A stretch of DNA of 64,000 nt from CBEUVQ01 sp965546615 (GTDB lineage: Bacteria; Bacillota; Desulfotomaculia; Desulfotomaculales; Desulfohalotomaculaceae), in NCBI GenBank assembly GCA_965546615.1, contig CBEUVQ010000005.1, forward strand, positions 21,844 through 85,843, given 5' to 3'. Position numbers and translations under genes: made by a program. The notes under the pieces are model-generated. The model searched no databases. It was given only the letters and a program-made list of their open reading frames with translations, and had not been told where the DNA came from. This document shows positions 58,331-64,000 of the stretch, in pieces. Numbering within the stretch: the first letter of the stretch is position 1; every line of letters starts with the position of its first letter.

Positions 58331-59170
58331 TTAATCCCGGCCCAATTTATCCAAATAGTCCAGTACTTTATTGTTCGCAATTACTTTGGTAAGAGAATAT
58401 TTTTCCGTAAAGATATGAAATACAATGAGGAATGCCAAATAAATTAATTTTGCAGTATCCCCTAAAGACCAGGCAGCAGCCATACCAACAGTTATTCCCA
58501 GCGCATTTGATCCGGTATCACCCATCATTGCCCGAGCTTTTAAATCCCACGGCAAATATGCTGTCACCGAACCTAAAATTAAAGCTAACGGTAAAATCCC
58601 GGTTTTACCCCAGCAAAGTGCTGTCATTATTAAAGCAGCAATAATAAACCCTTTAGCTGCCCTGCCGGGTCTTAAATCTAAAAGGTTAATAGCATTAACA
58701 GACAGCGTAATGATAAGCGTGTCAATTATTATACCGACTAAATCGGAAAAATCACTTAATCCGCTGTTTGACAGGGCAATTAAAAATGCCAGCATTCCGC
58801 CACCTAATGCTTTTAAACCACCGGTAGTTAACTGCCCGCCAATCAATGCTTTAAAATGACCTTTTAATCCCGAAGCATCCCGTGAACCCAGCGCATCGTC
58901 TGTTAATCCTAAAAAAGTAATCACCGCAATGCCCATTAAAAAAAGAATGCTTTTTCCACCAAACAGCGCCGGAGCAATGAGCAAATCAACAACCGCTGCC
59001 AATAAAGCAGTTAATAAAAAGATAAAGCCCACTCCCAGCGGAATGAGATCTTTTCTGTAATTAGGACGCACAAATCCGGAGCGCCGCACCATTTCCACAA
59101 CAGGCGGAGAAATTAAAGCAGTAATCAACGCACCTAAAATAATATTAATTAAAAACAGTACTAAAAACAA
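58331..59170 (-). CDS. MraY/WecA-like phospho-sugar transferase
   Basis: A 279-residue membrane protein with about nine helices and the signatures of the polyprenyl-phosphate phospho-GlcNAc/MurNAc-pentapeptide transferase family: GLTDDALGSRDASGLKGH, NAINLLDLRPGRA and MGDTGSNALG. It is shorter than MraY. TTG at 59170 has AAGAAGG upstream; GTG at 59179 is an alternative. It lies at the end of the SteA-SteB-GT2 group, so its product likely feeds an envelope glycan whose structure is unknown. Confidence 0.85.
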   Translation of the reverse strand: MFLVLFLINIILGALITALISPPVVEMVRRSGFVRPNYRKDLIPLGVGFIFLLTALLAAVVDLLIAPALFGGKSILFLMGIAVITFLGLTDDALGSRDASGLKGHFKALIGGQLTTGGLKALGGGMLAFLIALSNSGLSDFSDLVGIIIDTLIITLSVNAINLLDLRPGRAAKGFIIAALIMTALCWGKTGILPLALILGSVTAYLPWDLKARAMMGDTGSNALGITVGMAAAWSLGDTAKLIYLAFLIVFHIFTEKYSLTKVIANNKVLDYLDKLGRD

Positions 59171-59231
59171 CGACTGCACCTTCTTAAACCGCTAATATAG
59201 ATAAAGACAAACAAGCAACTAGTTATGCAAA

Positions 59232-59915
59232 CTAGTTGCGGTAGCGCACAAAACAATAACCTAATTCTTTAGCCACATGCACAAACTGTTTCCCGCGATG
59301 CAAAAAGCCGGATAAATCCCGACCGGTTTCAGCGTGAGTCATCGGCACCGGCACTTCCACAATGCGATAGCCTAACTTAGCCACTTTAATGGTTAATCCT
59401 ACCTCCACACCGTAGCCTGAAGCAAAAGGCATTACGTCATTGGCCACCGCCTTCAGCATTGCTCTTTGTCCTGAAAGCGGTGCTTCTACTTCAATGCCGG
59501 CAAAATGTTTAATACCGGCCCGAGCCAGCCCTTTAACCAAACCAAAACCCGCTTTTTTTGCAGGTCGGGGAAATTTGGCCACCGTCATGTCTGCGGTATT
59601 ATCCATAATCGGCAGCAGCAGTTCACGGCCATAGACCGCAGTAGCACCTAAGTCGCCGTCCAGCATCAGCAGAATACTACCTTTTGCTTCTTGAACGGCG
59701 CGAGTTAAAGCCGCTCCCTTTCCTTGATTATGCGGGAGTTTAATAACCCGGGCACCGGCCAGCCCGGCTTTGCGGGCGGTGTCGTCTTGTGAAGCATCAT
59801 CTACCACTACAACTTCGTCTACCTCAGGAATATTTAAGGCGGCAGATACTGTTTGATGAATTCGTTCAGATTCATTATAGGCAGGTATCACCACTGACAC
59901 AATTGGCTTAATCAC
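59232..59915 (-). CDS. Family 2 glycosyltransferase
   Basis: 227 residues of the GT-A fold: VSVVIPAYNESERIHQTV at the start, VVVDDASQDDTARKAG, and ILLMLDGDLGATAVYGRELL with the metal-binding Asp. Closest in design to dolichol-phosphate-mannose/glucosyl-3-phosphoglycerate synthase-like enzymes. It overlaps the end of SteB by 8 bases. Substrate unknown. Confidence 0.88.
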   Translation of the reverse strand: MIKPIVSVVIPAYNESERIHQTVSAALNIPEVDEVVVVDDASQDDTARKAGLAGARVIKLPHNQGKGAALTRAVQEAKGSILLMLDGDLGATAVYGRELLLPIMDNTADMTVAKFPRPAKKAGFGLVKGLARAGIKHFAGIEVEAPLSGQRAMLKAVANDVMPFASGYGVEVGLTIKVAKLGYRIVEVPVPMTHAETGRDLSGFLHRGKQFVHVAKELGYCFVRYRN

Positions 59916-60810
59916 CTTTGCTCACCTCTTGATTAACCGATGAATCTAAGTTAGGCAGCAGGCGCTGTGCAGTGGGCTTTACACCATAATGCCCGGCTTT
60001 ACCGTTCATAGCAAACACCAAGGCCAATTGACCGGGAACGGTTTCAATATTATCTATCGTACTGATATTGTATTTTTGGTAATCCTTCATGTATGAATAA
60101 GCAATATTCGATTCTTCCGCAGCATAAACCGGTATGTTATTAGCAAGAAAATAATCAATGAGCACATTATCTATTTGCTCGGTTTTAATCAGCGACTTCT
60201 CCGGACTGCCGCCAACAATAATTACCGCATTTAAAGCAATGCCATATTCGCCGACCGTTTTAATCATTTCTGCTTGCGCCAAAGCGTTCAGTTCGGCTTG
60301 TTTTTCCCCGGTTTGAATGCCTTCAGCCATAATGGCTGCCAATTGTTTTTGGATTTCTTGATCTGTTCCGTTTTCTAAAGCCAAATTAGAAATCAGCTCT
60401 TCTTTGTTGTTCAATTCCAATCCGTTTAAAACAGTGGTTATTGAAGTCACTTTAGCACCGGCCATCTCCAACGTGTTGAGCAATTCTTCCCGCATACCGT
60501 AATTATTTGTTTCAATAATCGCCACATTGACATCGGCCAGTTTGCCGTTTACCAAAGCGGGCAGAATTTGTTTTTCAAACTGCTTGTGAATGGTCCTGTC
60601 TACTTCTAAATCATTCATTTTTGCCTGTACAGCTTTATTTTCAGTACGCATCTCCTGCAGCTGAGCTTCCAAACGGTCGGTCATTTCACGCTGCTGCTGC
60701 ACAATAGCATCATTCCCCAACAAAGCAGTTCCAATGATAATCCCAATGCCCAATGCTAAAAACACAGCTACCAAAGTCACAATATGGTAACGAAAATCAA
60801 AATTCACCAA
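59908..60810 (-). CDS. SteB-like (MctB / DUF3186) membrane protein
   Basis: 300 residues: N-terminal membrane helix (VTLVAVFLALGIGIIIGTAL), then a coiled-coil-forming helix (REMTDRLEAQLQEMRTENK) and an extracytoplasmic alpha/beta domain. It belongs to the family once called copper transporter MctB and now SteB, which acts with SteA in septal cell-wall splitting in Corynebacterium. It lies 10 bases after steA. Confidence 0.85.
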   Translation of the reverse strand: MVNFDFRYHIVTLVAVFLALGIGIIIGTALLGNDAIVQQQREMTDRLEAQLQEMRTENKAVQAKMNDLEVDRTIHKQFEKQILPALVNGKLADVNVAIIETNNYGMREELLNTLEMAGAKVTSITTVLNGLELNNKEELISNLALENGTDQEIQKQLAAIMAEGIQTGEKQAELNALAQAEMIKTVGEYGIALNAVIIVGGSPEKSLIKTEQIDNVLIDYFLANNIPVYAAEESNIAYSYMKDYQKYNISTIDNIETVPGQLALVFAMNGKAGHYGVKPTAQRLLPNLDSSVNQEVSKGD

Positions 60811-60820
60811 ATAGGACCTC

Positions 60821-61942
60821 CTAAATCCCTAAGAGGATTCTAAATTGAATAAACAAAAGCCTCAAAAGCTCTCTGGTAGGAGGAGCGATCACCATCACTA
60901 CAGCCAGCGGAACCATTGCCGCTAACACAAGCTGAGCTAAATATTTAGCCCGCATCGGACTTTTATACAGCTTGTTAACTCCTTTGGCGTCAACCAAAAT
61001 TGATCCGACTTTTAGTCTCACTAAAAAAGTGCTGGCCATCCCTTTGCGGCCTTTTTCCAAAAACTCCAGCATGTTGGAATGAGTTCCCACTGCAACAATC
61101 AATTCTGTTCCTTTTTCATAAGCCAGTATCATAGCAATGTCTTCACTGGTTCCGCGGGCAGAAAAAACCTTTGCGGTCAGCCCCAACTCTTTCACCCGGG
61201 CCAACCCCGGTGCCCGCCCGTCAGGATAGCCATGAACAATTAATTCTGCACCACATTTTAAAGTATCATCACTGATACTGTCCATATCGCCAATAATAAT
61301 ATCAGGAGTATAACCAAATTCCAGGATTGCGTCTGCGCCGCCGTCCACACCGATCAGCACCGGCTTTACTTCGTCAATATAGGATTTAATCGCCAATAAA
61401 TCCTCTTTGTAATTATGCCCCCGCACCACAATCAATGTATGACGACCGTTAAAAACAGTATGCACATCGGGTATCGGCAGATCTTCGCAGATTAAATCAA
61501 TTTCATTTTGGGCATAATCCAGCGTATTCTGTACAAAACGCGACAGCGTTTGATTTATATTCTTTTTTGACTCTTCCATTTTATTTAAAACATAATTTTT
61601 GTCTAATACCGATCCTGCTGCAACTAATTTATCACGACTGTAAATACACCCGTCGATAATTTCAACCTTATCTCCTTCATTCAGCTGTTCAAACAATTCA
61701 TTACCGGCATCATCAATTAATGGGATACCTGCCTCCAACAAAGTCAGCGGTCCTAAGTTTGGATAGTCTTCACTTAACGAAGGAACAACATTAACAACTG
61801 CTTTAACTTTAGCGGTTACCAAAGATTGGGCAGCTACTTTGTCTAATTCGCGGTGATTAATTACGGCAATATCGCCAGGTTGCAAACGTTTAACCAAGTT
61901 TTTAGTTCTGCTGTCCAATTTAACGCTACCTTTGATATGCAA
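60821..61942 (-). CDS. steA: SteA-like cytokinetic-ring protein
   Basis: 373 residues with a thiamine-pyrophosphokinase-like fold: DGGADAILEFGYTPDIIIGDMDS (partly quoted) and HTLIVVRGHNYKEDLLAI, and a C-terminal membrane helix (LAQLVLAAMVPLAVVMVIA). SteA recruits or links SteB to the division site in actinobacteria; the pair is common in spore-forming Bacillota. TTG at 61942 has AAAGGTGG upstream; other TTGs nearby are possible. First gene of the four-gene module. Confidence 0.87.
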   Translation of the reverse strand: MHIKGSVKLDSRTKNLVKRLQPGDIAVINHRELDKVAAQSLVTAKVKAVVNVVPSLSEDYPNLGPLTLLEAGIPLIDDAGNELFEQLNEGDKVEIIDGCIYSRDKLVAAGSVLDKNYVLNKMEESKKNINQTLSRFVQNTLDYAQNEIDLICEDLPIPDVHTVFNGRHTLIVVRGHNYKEDLLAIKSYIDEVKPVLIGVDGGADAILEFGYTPDIIIGDMDSISDDTLKCGAELIVHGYPDGRAPGLARVKELGLTAKVFSARGTSEDIAMILAYEKGTELIVAVGTHSNMLEFLEKGRKGMASTFLVRLKVGSILVDAKGVNKLYKSPMRAKYLAQLVLAAMVPLAVVMVIAPPTRELLRLLFIQFRILLGI

Positions 61943-62155
61943 CAAATCACCACCTTTTAACAATCATTTTACATTGTACTTTCTTTCATATATTAAGTCA
62001 AGTTAGTCAGCGAATAATTGTAAAAATTTTACAGATGTTTGCCTGCTTTATATTATATTACATTTTAAATCCTTTTCAAAGAATTTAATCATACTCTATT
62101 GTTTGAACCTGATTAACTATACATTAATCTCACTATATAAACAATAAATTTTCTA

Positions 62156-62199
62156 AAATATGATTTAAATCATATTTGTTAACCGGTTTCTGTTATAAA
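62156..62199 (+). promoter_or_regulatory. FNR/CRP-type palindrome and promoter of the sulfite-reductase-like gene
   Basis: A perfect 22-base palindrome with the core TGATTTAAATCA (62161-62172), matching the FNR half-site layout TGAT-N4-ATCA, lies at 62156-62177. A TATAAA -10 box follows at 62194-62199. With transcription starting near 62206 the palindrome is centred about -40, the usual distance for a class II Crp/Fnr activator. The upstream 61943-62155 region is AT-rich with no further feature. Confidence 0.65.
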
Positions 62200-62230
62200 A
62201 TACCAAAAAAAATATCAAGGGAGGTTTTTT

Positions 62231-62881
62231 ATGTCTGCACCTAGAGGGGCCGTTCCTCAAAAAGACGGAAAGTCTTACGCGATTATTCCAAAATTAAACT
62301 TAGGGTTAATTGATGCTGCAACTCTACGCAAATTAGCAGATGTAATTGACAAATACAATGTTCCGGTAACAAAAGTTACCGGTTCTATGCGCTTGGCTTT
62401 AGTGGGCATGAAGGCTGACGATGTTGAAGCAATTTGGAACGACTTGGGTTTAGAACCAGCTCCCGCTGTCGGCAGCTGTGTACGCAGCGTGCAGTCCTGC
62501 CCTGGAACGGCTGTTTGCAAAAACGGTCTGCAAGATTCATTAGGCTTGGGTTCTGCATTAGACGAAAAGTACTCCGGCAAACCAATGCCCGGCACGGTAA
62601 AGATAGCTGTTTCCGGCTGTCCGATATGCTGTGCTGAAAGCTATGTGCGCGATTTAGGATTTGTCGGCAGAGCAAACGGCTGGACCGTTGTTGTAGGTGG
62701 CTATTCCTCTCGCAATGCAAGAATTGGTGATGTTCTGGCAGAAGGCTTGACACAAGATGATGCTTTAAAACTGGCCGAAAAGGTAATTGCTGTTTACACC
62801 GAACAAGCAAAACCCGGCGAACGTATCGGCAAAATGATTGATCGCTTGAACTTTGAGACTTTTAAAAAATTAGTATTATAG
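62231..62881 (+). CDS. Small siroheme sulfite/nitrite reductase-like protein
   Basis: 216 residues resembling one half of the sulfite/nitrite reductase fold: the cluster motif CPGTAVC (Cys-x5-Cys) and VSGCPICCAES (Cys-x3-Cys), followed by DLGFVGRANGWTVVVGG, as in low-molecular-weight assimilatory-type sulfite reductases. It should hold siroheme and a [4Fe-4S] cluster and reduce sulfite or nitrite. No partner genes (siroheme synthesis, flavoprotein) are adjacent; it is a one-gene unit with an FNR/CRP-type site and its own terminator. GGGAGG is upstream of the ATG. Confidence 0.8.
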   Translation: MSAPRGAVPQKDGKSYAIIPKLNLGLIDAATLRKLADVIDKYNVPVTKVTGSMRLALVGMKADDVEAIWNDLGLEPAPAVGSCVRSVQSCPGTAVCKNGLQDSLGLGSALDEKYSGKPMPGTVKIAVSGCPICCAESYVRDLGFVGRANGWTVVVGGYSSRNARIGDVLAEGLTQDDALKLAEKVIAVYTEQAKPGERIGKMIDRLNFETFKKLVL

Positions 62882-62916
62882 CTTAAGAAAGAATTTTACA
62901 GAAATAATTGACATTG

Positions 62917-62943
62917 GAAGCTGCTGTTGGCAGCTTCTTTTTT
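62917..62943 (+). terminator. Terminator of the sulfite-reductase-like gene
   Basis: GAAGCTGC (62917-62924) pairs with GCAGCTTC (62930-62937), followed by TTTTTT on the plus strand. Confidence 0.9.
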
Positions 62944-63141
62944 GTCGCTTATTCTTCGCTTAACAATTGGCGGATAAAATATTTCAAATAGATTTTATAG
63001 GTATTTTAAAATTATTTCATGAAATTTATTCATTAATTCTTATTAAAGCAATTTGTAAATAGTTTCAAAAATAATATAATTATTCAGAAAACACTTTACT
63101 TTCGGTGTATTGCTTGCTAAAATTTGTACAAAGCAGAATTT

Positions 63142-63194
63142 TATAGATATAGCGATACTTTACTATAGCGGTAGCGTATAAAGCGTTATCTATA
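63142..63194 (+). other. Imperfect inverted repeat in an AT-rich gap before the last gene
   Basis: The 336 bases between the sulfite-reductase-like gene and the next gene are AT-rich. TATAGATA (63142-63149) pairs with TATCTATA (63187-63194), with GATAC/GTAT pairing inside. It ends 24 bases before the start codon at 63218 and might regulate it. No clear sigma promoter seen. Confidence 0.35.
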
Positions 63195-63217
63195 TTCCGG
63201 AAAGCGAGGTTGGTATA

Positions 63218-63922
63218 ATGTCTTCTTGCGTTAAATACTCAAAGCAAAAGAAAAGCACAACCATACCTTCAGCCCCTTTAAAAAAGCAAACCGCTGTAAA
63301 AGATATCTACCTTGAAAACTTTCGTCAACCATTTCAATATCTAACTTCCCAAATAACAGACTTTTTAAACAATAAGCACTATGAAAAAAAACGCTATTAT
63401 TCTAATCAGCTTCAGTCAAACGGCTTAAAAGACAGTGTTATCAGCACAAGTTTAGAATACATCAAGAATTTTGACCTTTACAAACCAAGTGAAAACAGAA
63501 AGGCTTATAACCATATTTGCTATGCACTGGATTATGCCGGAAAAAAAATCAGCCCATATGTTCATTATCAAGGGCTGGCAGCAAAATTATACTGCAATTA
63601 TATTTTTTATTTAGTAGAAGCTTTTCAAATAAACAATCCTTCAATTGCCGATCTGCTGGAAAACAGAGATCATCAGCAGTATTTTGTGGTAATTAATGAA
63701 CTTACAGATGCAATTCTACTTTCACTGGAAAAAGGGGAGCTGCTGGCAAGTTCAACTCTGCTGCTGCGCTTGGCAGATATATACTTTGCAACATTCCCAT
63801 ATGTCAGCAGTGCAATCGGCGTTACCGGTGCGCTTAATCTACTTGAAGATGCCGAATCAATCCTAAAGATGGCTAACGATATTGCTACCAAAGCAGAGTC
63901 ACCTTATCAAATGCTGCAATAA
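63218..63922 (+). CDS. Uncharacterised helical protein
   Basis: 234 residues, not recognised. No signal sequence; hydrophilic, mostly helical by composition, with many Tyr, Lys and Leu, e.g. FRQPFQYLTSQITDFL and LLLRLADIYFATFPYVSSAIG. The pattern of paired helices in the second half might suggest a TPR-like or alpha-solenoid fold, but no repeat is clear. ATG at 63218 has GCGAGG upstream. Single gene, ending next to the repeat at the window edge. Codon use does not look obviously foreign. Confidence 0.6.
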   Translation: MSSCVKYSKQKKSTTIPSAPLKKQTAVKDIYLENFRQPFQYLTSQITDFLNNKHYEKKRYYSNQLQSNGLKDSVISTSLEYIKNFDLYKPSENRKAYNHICYALDYAGKKISPYVHYQGLAAKLYCNYIFYLVEAFQINNPSIADLLENRDHQQYFVVINELTDAILLSLEKGELLASSTLLLRLADIYFATFPYVSSAIGVTGALNLLEDAESILKMANDIATKAESPYQMLQ

Positions 63923-63945
63923 AAAAAGGGCTGCTGCACAAAACC

Positions 63946-64000
63946 TGAACTGAACCCCGAATAGTAGACACTTTAAAAAAAAGTGGACCTATTCGGGGTT
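63946..64000. repeat. Strong inverted repeat, possible IS end
   Basis: AACCCCGAATAG (63953-63964) is a perfect inverted match to CTATTCGGGGTT (63989-64000), with a CACTTT/AAAGTG pairing inside. The start TGAACTGAACCCCGAATAG resembles the terminal repeats of IS3-family elements, which often begin TGA-AC-TG-A-CCCC. The window ends before any transposase, so this could equally be a terminator for the preceding gene. Confidence 0.4.

Noticed and set aside
1..64000. rRNA, tRNA, CRISPR arrays or prophage genes
   Set aside because: Scanning both strands I saw no tRNA-like T-arm strings, no regular repeat-spacer arrays, and no phage structural genes.

Overview
The window reads as a chromosomal segment of an anaerobic, endospore-forming member of the Bacillota (Clostridia-like). 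Evidence: spoIVA, spmA/spmB, ytfI/ytfJ, spoIIAA-spoIIAB-sigF, dacF, spoVAEa/spoVAF, spoIIM and YIEGIA-type sporulation genes; an IspH-ribosomal S1 fusion typical of Clostridia; a ferredoxin-dependent 2-oxoacid oxidoreductase; a 2-hydroxyacyl-CoA-dehydratase-type activase group; and strong GGAGG-type ribosome binding sites with frequent TTG/GTG starts. Nearly all genes are on the minus strand. I see no rRNA, tRNA, CRISPR array or prophage. An assignment closer than Clostridia-like Bacillota would be a guess. The gene set and order echo, with rearrangements and insertions, the Bacillus subtilis stretch from spoIVA/gpsA/der/cmk through rluB/spmAB/scpAB and lysA/spoVA/sigF/dacF to deoB/xerD/spoIIM/mciZ (B. 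subtilis order recalled from established knowledge, not recomputed).

Layout from left to right. 1-125: tail of an ABC transporter. 0.2-5.7 kb: spoIVA, a MarR-like gene, gpsA, plsY, der. 5.8-10.4 kb: a DUF512 radical-SAM gene, then a membrane/sporulation set (YIEGIA cap, YIEGIA, SpoIIP-like hydrolase, DUF1614). 10.6-15.4 kb: ispH-rpsA, plsC, cmk, aroA. 15.5-19.6 kb: aminotransferase, MATE exporter, CBS protein, an unknown. 19.6-24.1 kb: aroH, HutP-family, three unknown proteins, rluB, spmB, spmA. 24.1-29.7 kb: nucleobase permease, ytfJ, an RsiV/PdaC-like exported protein, ytfI, a PrcB/Gmad2 lipoprotein. 29.7-36.9 kb: scpB/scpA, trpS, an M50 protease, a DHH-CBS-polyA-polymerase tRNA nucleotidyltransferase, lysA. 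36.9-37.3 kb: a well-formed lysine riboswitch with promoter, terminator and an overlapping 45-codon ORF. 37.5-40.6 kb: activase plus two DUF2229-type genes. 40.7-48.7 kb: spoVAF, spoVAEa, dodecin, sigF operon, dacF, pdp, deoB. 48.8-54.0 kb: xerD, yqzK-like, spoIIM, ComB-like, a small plus-strand gene resembling MciZ, DUF3866, M20 peptidase. 54.1-58.1 kb: NifU-like scaffold, vor/kor operon and a P-loop protein. 58.3-62.0 kb: SteA-SteB-GT2-MraY-like envelope module. 62.2-64.0 kb: a small siroheme sulfite/nitrite-reductase-like protein behind a perfect FNR/CRP-type palindrome, an unknown protein, and an inverted repeat that may be an insertion-sequence end cut by the window edge.

Many genes serve spore formation: SigF control (SpoIIAA/AB/SigF), engulfment (SpoIIM, SpoIIP-like), coat base (SpoIVA), core dehydration (SpmA/B) and germination (SpoVAF, Gmad2 lipoprotein), next to housekeeping lipid, envelope, nucleoside and amino-acid genes. 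The observations most worth a second look are the mciZ candidate at 51563-51700 (not marked by any long ORF), the lysine-riboswitch leader whose terminator lies inside a translatable mini-ORF ending at the lysA Shine-Dalgarno, the palindrome-controlled small sulfite reductase, two genes (spoIIM and the Gmad2 lipoprotein) whose Shine-Dalgarno sites are buried in strong hairpins, and the split activase/DUF2229 operon. I did not find one clear-cut, wholly new multi-gene system.
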